Positions 45,334 to 53,019 of a stretch of DNA of 64,000 nucleotides are shown one piece after another. Position 1 is the first letter of the stretch. Every line of letters begins with the position of its first letter. The notes beneath the pieces are model-generated. The model was not told the DNA's origin. It did no database searches and saw nothing but the letters and a program-made list of their open reading frames with translations. A program made the position numbers and the translations under genes. This stretch comes from Pararhodobacter sp. GTDB taxonomy: Bacteria > Pseudomonadota > Alphaproteobacteria > Rhodobacterales > Rhodobacteraceae. The stretch spans positions 16,103 through 80,102 of the forward strand of contig JAFIEK010000016.1 of assembly GCA_020832545.1 (NCBI GenBank), written 5' to 3'.

Positions 45334-45359
45334 GTTACGCATCTCTTGGTGTTACGCAT
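45334..45359. promoter_or_regulatory. Direct repeats GTTACGCAT in a divergent promoter region
   Basis: GTTACGCAT occurs at 45334-45342 and 45351-45359, 17 bases apart, each preceded by T. They lie between the GMC gene and the small secreted protein gene and could bind a regulator. No regulator is named. Confidence 0.35.
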
Positions 45360-45416
45360 GAGCGTGAAGACGGCTACCTAGGCCGCAGAGCACCGAGCAG
45401 AAGGACAGAGGCAGAC

Positions 45417-45725
45417 ATGAAAACCCCCCTATTCGCCGCGATCATTTCGCTGATCGCTCTGGTTCCTGGCGCGGCCTTGGCCGGACCTATCGAGAACGCT
45501 TGCAACCGCTCGGACCGTCCGACCGCTGATCGGGCAATGTGCCGCTGCATTGATGCCGTGGCCAGCCAGACGTTGACGCGCAGCGAGCAACGCCGGGCCG
45601 CGCGCTTCTTCGCGAACCCCGATGAGGCGCAGTCGGTGCGCATGTCGCGAACTGCCGCCGACAACGAATTCTGGCGCCGTTACCGTGCCTTCGGTGAAGC
45701 GGCAGAGCGCAGCTGCGTACGCTGA
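45417..45725 (+). CDS. Small secreted Cys protein (often misnamed arginine transporter)
   Basis: A 102-residue protein with a signal peptide (1-22, ending ALA) and a conserved core CRCIDAVASQTLTRSEQRRAARFFANPDEAQSVR, ending in a Cys. Homologues of this shape are common in Rhodobacterales; some database records call them arginine transporters without evidence. The size rules out a transporter by itself. Function unknown. AAGGACAGAG precedes the ATG. Confidence 0.65.
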   Translation: MKTPLFAAIISLIALVPGAALAGPIENACNRSDRPTADRAMCRCIDAVASQTLTRSEQRRAARFFANPDEAQSVRMSRTAADNEFWRRYRAFGEAAERSCVR

Positions 45726-45736
45726 CGCCCACCCTT

Positions 45737-46192
45737 TTACGGCAGATCATCGCGTGACAGGCGGTCCAGCGTGGCGATGCTGGACCGTTCGATCAGGTCC
45801 AGAACTGCATCGAAAGACCCCGTGAAATAGGGATCCGGCACATCGCCCTCAAGCCCAGCATATTCCAGAAACCGGGTCAGGTGTGCCGTTGACGTTTCGG
45901 GTGCGAGCGCCCGGGCATCGCGCAGGTTCGCTGCGTCCATGGCCAGAATCAGGTTGAAGTGGGTGAAATCTGCACGCGTCAACTGGCGTGCGCGCAAATC
46001 ACTGAAGTCATAGCCGCGTTTGCGCGCTGCAGCGAGGGTGCGGTGGTCTGGCGGGCTACCCAGATGCCAGTCGCCGGTTCCCGCGCTGTCAAATTCGACC
46101 GTCATCCCGCGTTCACGGGCCATAGCGCGCAACACGCCATGTGCGGTAGGTGAGCGGCAGATATTGCCCAGACAGAGCAGAAGAACTCTCAT
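45737..46192 (-). CDS. Low-molecular-weight protein-tyrosine phosphatase
   Basis: A 151-residue phosphatase. The P-loop CLGNICRSP has nucleophile Cys7 and Arg13; DPYFTG near residue 125 carries the general-acid Asp. It hydrolyses phosphotyrosine or small phosphates. Its ATG overlaps the stop of the DMT exporter gene as ATGA, so it is last in a three-gene coupled cluster. Confidence 0.93.
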   Translation of the reverse strand: MRVLLLCLGNICRSPTAHGVLRAMARERGMTVEFDSAGTGDWHLGSPPDHRTLAAARKRGYDFSDLRARQLTRADFTHFNLILAMDAANLRDARALAPETSTAHLTRFLEYAGLEGDVPDPYFTGSFDAVLDLIERSSIATLDRLSRDDLP

Positions 46193-47061
46193 TGCTTTTC
46201 TTTCTGCCGTGCCCGCCACAAAGTGAACAACCCCGCACAAACCACGACCGCTGCACCGAACGCCACGTTCGGGCGCAGGGTCTCGCCGAAAACGCTGATG
46301 CCGATGACGCTGACAAAGACCAGTTGCAGATAGGCGAAAGGCTGGATCGCGCTGGCCTCGGCCACCTCATAGGCGCGGATCAGAAGCCAGTGGCTGAGGG
46401 CTGCGGTCAGGCACAAGAGCCCCATCCAGACCCAGTCGGCGGGGATCATTGGCTCCCAGAACCAGACACCCACCATGGTGGTAACGGCTGCACCCGCTAC
46501 CCCAGTCCAGAAAAAGCTGACCGCTGCATTGTCGTCGCGTGAGACAAAGCGCGTGAGCAGACCGTAAAGTGCGAACATGAAGGCCGCCAGCAGCGGGATC
46601 AGGGCCGACGGGTGAAAGACGCCAAAGCCCGGTTGCAGGATGATCAGCACGCCAACAAAACCGATACCTATGGCCACCCACCGCCGCCATCCTACCTTTT
46701 CGCCCAGCACCGGCCCTGACAGTGCGGCAACCAGCAACGGATAGACGGCGAACACCGCGTGGCTTTCGACCAGCCCCAGGGCCACAAAGGCCAAAATCAT
46801 CACACAGACTTCGGCGGCCAGCAGAAGCCCGCGAAATATCTGGGTCAGTGGCCGTTTGCTGCGCGCCGCCTGCCTAATGCCGCCTGCCTTGCGCTTGGCG
46901 ATGGTGATGACGAAGGCCGCGAAGAACCAGTAGCGGACCATGATCACCATGAAAACATTGTATTCCCCCGCCAGATGGCGCGAAATGCCATCCTGCACGG
47001 CAAAGACAAAGGTTGTGGCGATCATCAGCCAGATGCCAAGCCGGGTGTTCTGGTCAGTCAT
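46189..47061 (-). CDS. DMT-superfamily transporter (EamA type)
   Basis: A 290-residue carrier with ten membrane helices in two EamA repeats (~8-140 and ~150-285). The second repeat contains YEVAEASAIQPFAYLQLVFVSVIG, typical of RhaT/YdcZ-like exporters. Substrate unknown. The start at 47061 (MTDQNTRLG) overlaps the mnmD stop, and its own stop overlaps the phosphatase start. Confidence 0.87.
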   Translation of the reverse strand: MTDQNTRLGIWLMIATTFVFAVQDGISRHLAGEYNVFMVIMVRYWFFAAFVITIAKRKAGGIRQAARSKRPLTQIFRGLLLAAEVCVMILAFVALGLVESHAVFAVYPLLVAALSGPVLGEKVGWRRWVAIGIGFVGVLIILQPGFGVFHPSALIPLLAAFMFALYGLLTRFVSRDDNAAVSFFWTGVAGAAVTTMVGVWFWEPMIPADWVWMGLLCLTAALSHWLLIRAYEVAEASAIQPFAYLQLVFVSVIGISVFGETLRPNVAFGAAVVVCAGLFTLWRARQKEKQ

Positions 47062-47732
47062 TGCACGCACCCGGCCAGCCGCCCGGCGCTCATGTGTTTC
47101 TTGCGGCCAAAGCCGGGGCGGCGGGTGACCGTGAACCCTGCATCTTCCAGCGCGCGGCGAACATGCCCGGCGGCGGTATAGGTGGAGAATGTGCCGTCAG
47201 GCGCAGTGTGGCTTGCAACCTCGGCCATCAGGGCCGGGGTCCAGAGTTCGGGGTTCTTGGCGGGGGAAAAACCGTCAAGAAACCAGGCATCGGCGTGGCC
47301 CTGCCAGCGTGGCAGCATCTCGCGCGCGTCACCGATGTGGATTTCGGCATGCACATCGGGCAGGTCCAGCACCCGCACCGGCCCTGACGATGCCGCCCAG
47401 GCTGCCACCAGCGCCGCCGTGCCGGGCAGAGCGAAGCAGGTCAGCGCGCGTGCCATGTCCTCGGGTGGCAGGGGGAAGGCCTCGAACGAGGTGAAGTGCA
47501 GCTGTCCGGGCCCCTGCCAGCAAGCCGCAGCGGCCAACAGGTTCAGCCCGGTGCCAAAGCCCAGTTCGGCGATGTGGAACCCTTCACGGTAGCGCCCCGG
47601 CAGGTCGTTTCCGGTCAGGAAAACATGCTGCGTTTCCTCCAATCCAGCGCCGATGGTGAAATAGGGGTCGTCGAAGCGGGTGCTGACCGGCGTTCCGCTT
47701 TCGGTCCATGAAATGGGGGTGGGGTGGCGCAT
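47058..47732 (-). CDS. mnmD: tRNA mnm5s2U34 methyltransferase domain protein (MnmD/MnmC(m))
   Basis: A 224-residue SAM-dependent methyltransferase completing mnm5s2U at the tRNA wobble position. Motifs are FDDPYFTIGAGLEETQHVFL, AELGFGTGLNLLAAAACW (SAM binding), WFLDGFSPAKNPELWT and GFGRKKHMSAG. In E. coli it is fused to an FAD oxidase as MnmC; here the oxidase-like gene is separate and divergent. The start at 47732 (MRHPTPISW) is chosen for fit; 47765 and 47774 are alternatives that crowd the divergent promoter. Confidence 0.87.
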   Translation of the reverse strand: MRHPTPISWTESGTPVSTRFDDPYFTIGAGLEETQHVFLTGNDLPGRYREGFHIAELGFGTGLNLLAAAACWQGPGQLHFTSFEAFPLPPEDMARALTCFALPGTAALVAAWAASSGPVRVLDLPDVHAEIHIGDAREMLPRWQGHADAWFLDGFSPAKNPELWTPALMAEVASHTAPDGTFSTYTAAGHVRRALEDAGFTVTRRPGFGRKKHMSAGRLAGCVQ

Positions 47733-47788
47733 GGGCTGCGTCTCGGCTAGGGCTGGCGGGACCATGGCGCGCATAAAAGGGATTGGCA

Positions 47789-48844
47789 ATGGCCGAAATC
47801 GCAGTGATGGGGGCGGGGGTTCTCGGGCTGAGCGCGGCTTTTTCGCTGGCACGACGCGGCGCGAGGGTGGTGGTGATCGAGCGCGATCATGTCGGTGCAG
47901 GGGCCTCGGGCGGGCTGGTCGGGGCCTTGGCGCCCCATGTGCCAGAGCAATGGAATTCCAAGAAGGCCTTTCAGTTTGACAGCCTGATCATGGCGGAAGG
48001 CTTCTGGTCCGATGTCGCGCGCACCGGCGGGCGGGACCCCGGGTATGCGCGCCTTGGCCGGGTGCAGCCGCTGTCTGATGCCGCTGCTGTGGCGCTGGCG
48101 CGCGCGCGCGCTGAGACTGCGCAAACGCTATGGCAGGGGCTGGCCGCGTGGCGTGTCTGCGCTGTGGAAGAGGTGCTCGGGCTGCGGCTGCACAGCCCCT
48201 CGGGGCTGGTGGTGCATGATACGCTGAGCGCCCGCCTGTCGCCCCGCCGTGCAGGGGCGGCGCTGGTGTCGGCCCTTGCGGCGATGGGTTGCGAGATCAA
48301 GCGTGGGACTGCGCCGCCTGCGGGTGCGCGGGTGATCTGGGCCACGGGTACGCAGGGCCTGACCGATCTTGGCCACGATCTGGGCGTGCCGATGGGTGGT
48401 GCGGTCAAGGGGCAGGCCGCGTTGCTGCGGGCTGACTGGCGCGACGCGCCGCAGGTCTTTGCCGAGGGCCTGCATCTGGTGCCCCAAGCCGACGGGACAC
48501 TGGCGATCGGTTCGACATCCGAGCGCGGCTTTGCCGATCCCGGCGCGACCGATGACCAACTTGAGGCCCTGATCGCCCGCGCCCGCGCCCTGTCGCCTGA
48601 CCTGACAGCTGCCCCGGTTCTTGAGCGCTGGGCGGGGCTGCGCCCGCGCAGCCCGTCGCGTGCGCCGATGCTGGGGGCATGGCCCGGGCGGGCGGGGCAG
48701 TATGTGCTTAACGGCGGGTTCAAGATCGGCTTTGGCATGGCACCGAAACTGGCCGAGGTCATGGCCGACCTTGTGCTGGAGGACCGTGACACTATCCCAG
48801 AGGGATTTCGCATCAGCGATAATCTGCCGCGCCCACGCGTTTGA
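47789..48844 (+). CDS. FAD-dependent oxidoreductase, probable MnmC(o)-like partner
   Basis: A 351-residue DAO-family flavoprotein. The FAD site VMGAGVLGLSAAFSLARRGARVVVIERD is at ~6-33; the C-terminal GLRPRSPSRAPMLGAW and YVLNGGFKIGFGMAP are typical of this group. Because it is divergent from mnmD, I infer the oxidase role of MnmC (removing the carboxymethyl group of cmnm5U34). A general amine or amino-acid oxidase is the alternative. AAAAGGGA precedes the ATG. Confidence 0.72.
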   Translation: MAEIAVMGAGVLGLSAAFSLARRGARVVVIERDHVGAGASGGLVGALAPHVPEQWNSKKAFQFDSLIMAEGFWSDVARTGGRDPGYARLGRVQPLSDAAAVALARARAETAQTLWQGLAAWRVCAVEEVLGLRLHSPSGLVVHDTLSARLSPRRAGAALVSALAAMGCEIKRGTAPPAGARVIWATGTQGLTDLGHDLGVPMGGAVKGQAALLRADWRDAPQVFAEGLHLVPQADGTLAIGSTSERGFADPGATDDQLEALIARARALSPDLTAAPVLERWAGLRPRSPSRAPMLGAWPGRAGQYVLNGGFKIGFGMAPKLAEVMADLVLEDRDTIPEGFRISDNLPRPRV

Positions 48845-48882
48845 CCGCAGCCGCGATGTCGCCCCACCGCGTCGCAGGCATT

Positions 48883-49578
48883 TTATCCCTCGGGGACAAA
48901 GGCCGCGAACCTTGCCTGTTGAGCGATCAGCACGGCCTGTGTCCGGCTTTGCACGCCCAGCTTGCGCATGATCGCCGTCACATGCGCCTTGACCGTTGTT
49001 TCAGCGATCGACAGCTCCCAGGCGATCTGTTTGTTCAGCTTGCCCTGACACAGCAGTTCCAGAATGCGGGCCTGTTGGCGTGTCAGTTGCGACAGGCGGG
49101 CGATTGTTTCTTGCGCTTCGCTGGTTTCGATGCCGGGGACAAAGTCATCCGGCAGGTAGCGTTGCCCGGCCGCCAGCGCATCGATTGCGGCGCGGAACGC
49201 GTCACGCCCTGAATGTTTGGGCACAAAGCCCGAAGCCCCCGCTGCCAGTGCAGCTTCGATCAGCCGTGTATCGGTCATGGAAGAAACCACCAGCACCGGC
49301 AGACCCGGCGCGGCTGACCGAAGGCGCAACAGCCCCTCCAGCCCTTCGACATCGGGCAGGTCCAGATCCAGAAGCACCAGATCGGGCGAGGGTGGGGCCT
49401 CGATCCGCATCAGCGCCGCGCTCAGCGTATGCGCGGTTTCCACCTCTCCCACCCCGGCGAGCGCGCGCAACGTCAGTGCCAGCGCGTCGCAAAACAGCGG
49501 GTGGTCATCGACGATCAGCGCCCGGGCAATATAGCTGGGTGGCGCGGTGAGGTGGGTTTCCGGCCGGGTGGCGGTCAT
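48883..49578 (-). CDS. Response regulator, NarL/LuxR family
   Basis: A 231-residue two-domain regulator. The receiver domain (~18-135) has the phosphorylated Asp71 in LLDLDLPD and the acidic pair Asp24-Asp25. The LuxR helix-turn-helix (~165-225) reads LTRQQARILELLCQGKLNKQIAWELSIAETTVKAHVTAIMRKLGV. No histidine kinase is adjacent, so its partner lies elsewhere. Its stop lies 39 bases from the end of the convergent oxidoreductase gene. The ATG at 49578 is used. Confidence 0.9.
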   Translation of the reverse strand: MTATRPETHLTAPPSYIARALIVDDHPLFCDALALTLRALAGVGEVETAHTLSAALMRIEAPPSPDLVLLDLDLPDVEGLEGLLRLRSAAPGLPVLVVSSMTDTRLIEAALAAGASGFVPKHSGRDAFRAAIDALAAGQRYLPDDFVPGIETSEAQETIARLSQLTRQQARILELLCQGKLNKQIAWELSIAETTVKAHVTAIMRKLGVQSRTQAVLIAQQARFAAFVPEG

Positions 49579-49622
49579 TGTCTAGCTTCCCTGCAACTGG
49601 ATGCAGAATAGCACCCGCAGGC

Positions 49623-49641
49623 CTGCCCTGAAACAGGGCAG
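49623..49641. promoter_or_regulatory. Perfect inverted repeat in a divergent promoter region
   Basis: CTGCCCTG-AAA-CAGGGCAG, an 8-base perfect inverted repeat, lies 45 bases before the response-regulator start and about 110 before coxG. It could be an operator or an RNA hairpin. Confidence 0.3.
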
Positions 49642-49748
49642 AACCCTGCTGAGCATGCGACAAAGGTCTGACAGACGAAAGCCGTCTTTTCCATCGCGCC
49701 CCTTCTGCCTATGCTGCGCGCGATTGCCGGGATGAGGGAGGACACGAC

Positions 49749-50279
49749 ATGAAGATGAATGACACCCGCCAGATCGACGCCGCGCCCGAGGTTGTCTGGG
49801 CCGCGCTTCTGGATGCTGAGGTCCTCAAGTCTGCGGTGCCGGGGTGCGAGTCTCTGACCGGCTCGCCCGAGGAGGGGTTCGAGGCAGTGGTCGTGCAGAA
49901 AGTGGGGCCGGTAAAGGCGCGTTTCACCGGCGTGGTCACGCTGACGGATATTGTCGAGGGCGAGAGCCTGACGCTGTCTGGCGAAGGCAAGGGCGGGGCG
50001 GCCGGGTTTGCGCGCGGTGCTGCACAGGTGAAACTGGAGCCCGCCGAAGGCGGCACGCTTCTGCACTACGATGTCGAGGCCAAGGTCGGCGGCAAGTTGG
50101 CGCAACTGGGCAGTCGGATCATCGATGGCTTTGCCCGCAAGATGGCGGATGATTTCTTTGCCCGCTTTCAAGCGGCTGTCGAAGGTCCAGAAGAATCGGC
50201 AGGCGAAGAGGCGGCCGCGGAGGAGGCCGGGTCGGGCGAGAAGAAGGGGTGGTTCAAGCGGGTACTGGGCAAGGAGTGA
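49749..50279 (+). CDS. CoxG-like SRPBCC protein
   Basis: A 176-residue protein of the CoxG family (SRPBCC fold, ~1-145): MNDTRQIDAAPEVVWAALLDAEVLKSAVPGCESL, KVGPVKARFTGVVTLTD, and HYDVEAKVGGKLAQLGSRIIDG. The C-terminal tail is Glu/Ala/Gly-rich and ends in KKGWFKRVLGKE, probably a membrane-anchoring basic helix. In CO dehydrogenase clusters CoxG recruits CoxD-type proteins to the membrane. No CO dehydrogenase genes are in view. GGGAGGA precedes the ATG. Confidence 0.87.
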   Translation: MKMNDTRQIDAAPEVVWAALLDAEVLKSAVPGCESLTGSPEEGFEAVVVQKVGPVKARFTGVVTLTDIVEGESLTLSGEGKGGAAGFARGAAQVKLEPAEGGTLLHYDVEAKVGGKLAQLGSRIIDGFARKMADDFFARFQAAVEGPEESAGEEAAAEEAGSGEKKGWFKRVLGKE

Positions 50280-50288
50280 CCGGGCCGC

Positions 50289-50975
50289 TTACGGCAGCGG
50301 CGAGGGGCCGATGACCAGCGGATGCAGAATAATCAGTGCCGCATATACCACCAGACCTGCAACGACAGCGCCCCATGGCAGGGCCATGCCTGGCCGCCAG
50401 CGCCCTGAGAACAGCGCCGAAAATGGCACAAGTGATGTGGCCCGCGTGGCCTCGTGCCAGTTCCGGTCGCCCATGCTGCGCCGGTGTCGGTGGTCCAGCA
50501 TGGCCATGCCCGCCAGTGCAAAGGCGGCAAAAAGGCCAAACAATACCCCGTGCGCAAGTGTGCCATTGGCCAGAAAATGCGTCCCTGCCCATAGGAAAAT
50601 CGCCAGCAACAGCGGGTGGCGCGACACCCCGGCAATGCCCGGGGCATCGGGGTCGAACGGCCCGGCGCGCCCGCCAAAGGAAAACGGATTGACCGACACC
50701 AACGCCACAGCCACCAGCACACAAGCCGGGGCCATGGCGATGAGCGCAAGCCAGGCCTGCCAGGGCGCATAGGGCCAGAGCGGCACAAACGGTGCCCGCC
50801 CTGCCGCTGCGATCAGCCAGATCAGCACCGCCAGCGACAACAGGCTGTAGCCCATCGTAAAGCCCCGCGCGCCAAGTCGCGCCACGATTGGCCCCTTGAT
50901 TGCGGGCCGCACCGGCAGCGCATGCGACAGGAAAAAGACCCCCAGCACCGCCACAAATTCCGCCCATGCACCCAT
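50289..50975 (-). CDS. NnrU-family membrane protein
   Basis: A 228-residue protein with about six membrane segments and NnrU features: GVFFLSHALPVRPAIKGPIVARLGARGFTMGYSLLSL and the central HPLLLAIFLWAGTHFLANG with RHRRSMGDRNW. NnrU is linked to nitric-oxide or nitrite reduction in denitrifiers. No nir or nor genes are in the window. It is convergent with coxG, 9 bases apart. Confidence 0.87.
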   Translation of the reverse strand: MGAWAEFVAVLGVFFLSHALPVRPAIKGPIVARLGARGFTMGYSLLSLAVLIWLIAAAGRAPFVPLWPYAPWQAWLALIAMAPACVLVAVALVSVNPFSFGGRAGPFDPDAPGIAGVSRHPLLLAIFLWAGTHFLANGTLAHGVLFGLFAAFALAGMAMLDHRHRRSMGDRNWHEATRATSLVPFSALFSGRWRPGMALPWGAVVAGLVVYAALIILHPLVIGPSPLP

Positions 50976-51075
50976 GACTGATCCCCCTTGATCGCGCCAA
51001 AGTTAAGGCGCGCTGCGCGCCAATGCCATCCCCTGCATTGCCCCCGCCGCGCCACTGCGCCATGATGCCGCGCAA

Positions 51076-51990
51076 TTGCAACCGCCTGAAAGTCATAGCG
51101 TGCTGCCACCACCTTTTGTCGCGTTCATTGCCCCCGCGCGTGCCTATCCGCAGATCTGGCGGCTGCTTCTGGGGATGACCCTGATCGCCGGGGTTTATTT
51201 CTTGTGGATGGCGCTTCTGGGCGGGCTGTTGTGGCTGGCCTCGGGGCTGGAGGGGCTGGATGTGCGGCTCTACACGATCGGGCGGGGCTCTGACCCGTGG
51301 TCGCTGCTGTTGCTGTTGACCACGTTCATCGGCATGGCTTTTGGGGCCTGGGCTGCGGCGCGGCTGCTGCACCGGCGAGGGCTGCGCAGCCTTGTGGGGC
51401 GCCCGTCCGTTGTGTTGCGCGATTTTGTGCTGGGTGTGGTGGTGATGCTGATAGTTGGCGGGGGGCTCGGCCTGATGTTCCTGCCGTTCACGCCTGCGCT
51501 GGAGCCGGCCACGCCTCTGGCTGTCTGGCTGACCTTCCTGCCGCTTGCGCTGCTGGGCATCGCGGTGCAGACCGGGGCGGAAGAAATGGTTTTTCGCGGT
51601 TATCTGCAACAGCAACTGGCCGCGCGCTTTACCTCGCCGCTGGTGTGGATGGTTCTGCCCTCAATTCTGTTCGGGATGGCGCATTTCGCCCCGGCCGAGA
51701 TGGGCGAGAGCGCCTGGCTGGTGGTCGCCGCGACCGGCGTCTTTGGACTGATTGCCGCCGATCTGACGGCGCGCACCGGTGCGCTGGGGCTGGCCTGGGG
51801 GCTGCATTTTGCCAACAACTGTCTGGCAATTCTTCTGGTGTCGGCCATGGGGGGGCTGGATGGGCTGGCGCTATTCAAACTGCCCGAGGGTGCGGCGCAT
51901 GCCGAGGTGCTGCGCCCGCTTCTGCTGGCCGACATTGCACTGATGGGGGTTGTTTGGGCGGCGTGCCGGTTGTGGTTGCGCAGGCGTTAA
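51076..51990 (+). CDS. CPBP-family intramembrane metalloprotease
   Basis: A 304-residue membrane protein with ~7-8 helices. CPBP motifs: AEEMVFRG near residue 168, FGMAHFAP near 196, LHFANN near 238. It likely cuts membrane or prenyl-like substrates; the target is unknown. The TTG at 51076 opens the frame; a GTG at 51100 is another candidate and the first ATG falls after the N-terminal domain. It lies just before accD with 69 bases between. It is a second CPBP protease, unrelated in position to the one at the window start. Confidence 0.82.
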   Translation: MQPPESHSVLPPPFVAFIAPARAYPQIWRLLLGMTLIAGVYFLWMALLGGLLWLASGLEGLDVRLYTIGRGSDPWSLLLLLTTFIGMAFGAWAAARLLHRRGLRSLVGRPSVVLRDFVLGVVVMLIVGGGLGLMFLPFTPALEPATPLAVWLTFLPLALLGIAVQTGAEEMVFRGYLQQQLAARFTSPLVWMVLPSILFGMAHFAPAEMGESAWLVVAATGVFGLIAADLTARTGALGLAWGLHFANNCLAILLVSAMGGLDGLALFKLPEGAAHAEVLRPLLLADIALMGVVWAACRLWLRRR

Positions 51991-52059
51991 CGTGGCATCG
52001 GATTGCATTTCTCTGCCAGCCCGCTTATCTGAACACCCAGCCAAACAGGGGCCATGGGC

Positions 52060-53019
52060 ATGAACTGGATTACCAATTACGTCCGTCCGACGATCAACTC
52101 GCTCTTCTCGCGCCGCGAGATGCCCGAGAATTTGTGGACGAAATGCCCGGAATGCGGAACCATGCTGTTCCACCGTGAGCTGAGCGACAATCTTCAGGTC
52201 TGCACAAATTGCAACCATCACATGCCGATAACCCCGCGCGAACGCTTCACCCGGCTTTTTGATGCCGGGGTGTTCGCCGAGGTTGCGGTCCCCGAACCCA
52301 CCGTTGACCCGCTGCAATTCCGGGATCAGAAGCGCTACCCGGACCGAATGAAAGCCGCGCAGAAAACCACCGGTGAGCGCGAGGCAATGCTGGTGGCCGA
52401 GGGCGAGATGGGGCGCACGCCGATCATCGCCGCGGCACAGGATTTCGCCTTCATGGGCGGCTCGATGGGAATGTATGTCGGCAATGCGATCATCGCGGCC
52501 TGCGAGCGTGCGGTGGAAACGCGGCGCCCGTTGGTGCTGTTCTCGGCCGCCGGGGGCGCGCGGATGCAGGAAGGCATTCTTTCGCTGATGCAGATGCCGC
52601 GCACCACAGTGGCGGTACAGATGCTGAAGGAAGCAGGCCTGCCATATATCTGCGTACTGACACATCCCACCACCGGCGGCGTGACCGCCAGTTATGCCAT
52701 GCTGGGCGATGTCCATATTGCCGAGCCGAACGCGTTAATCTGTTTCGCCGGACCCCGCGTGATTGAGCAGACCATCCGCGAAAAGCTGCCTGAGGGGTTT
52801 CAGCGCGCCGAATACCTGCTGGACCACGGTATGCTGGACCGTGTCACCCATCGCAAGGACATGCGCCGCGAACTGGTCACGATCCTGCGCATGCTGACTG
52901 GCCAGCCGCCTGCTGTGGCGGGCGATCTGCCCGCGCCTGAAATTGAGCAAGAGCCGGAACCGGCGCCCGTCGCCCCATCCGTCGCCCCGCCCAACACCTC
53001 GCCAGACACCAAAACGTGA
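52060..53019 (+). CDS. accD: Acetyl-CoA carboxylase carboxyltransferase subunit beta
   Basis: A 319-residue subunit that transfers the carboxyl group to acetyl-CoA in fatty-acid synthesis. An N-terminal zinc ribbon (Cys29, Cys32, Cys48, Cys51) precedes the crotonase-like fold with FMGGSMGMYVGNAI and SAAGGARMQEGILSLMQM. The Pro/Glu-rich C-terminal tail (~290-319) is variable. The start at 52060 (MNWITNYVRP) matches family starts; an ATG at 52054 adds two residues. Its stop overlaps the GTG of folC. Confidence 0.95.
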   Translation: MNWITNYVRPTINSLFSRREMPENLWTKCPECGTMLFHRELSDNLQVCTNCNHHMPITPRERFTRLFDAGVFAEVAVPEPTVDPLQFRDQKRYPDRMKAAQKTTGEREAMLVAEGEMGRTPIIAAAQDFAFMGGSMGMYVGNAIIAACERAVETRRPLVLFSAAGGARMQEGILSLMQMPRTTVAVQMLKEAGLPYICVLTHPTTGGVTASYAMLGDVHIAEPNALICFAGPRVIEQTIREKLPEGFQRAEYLLDHGMLDRVTHRKDMRRELVTILRMLTGQPPAVAGDLPAPEIEQEPEPAPVAPSVAPPNTSPDTKT

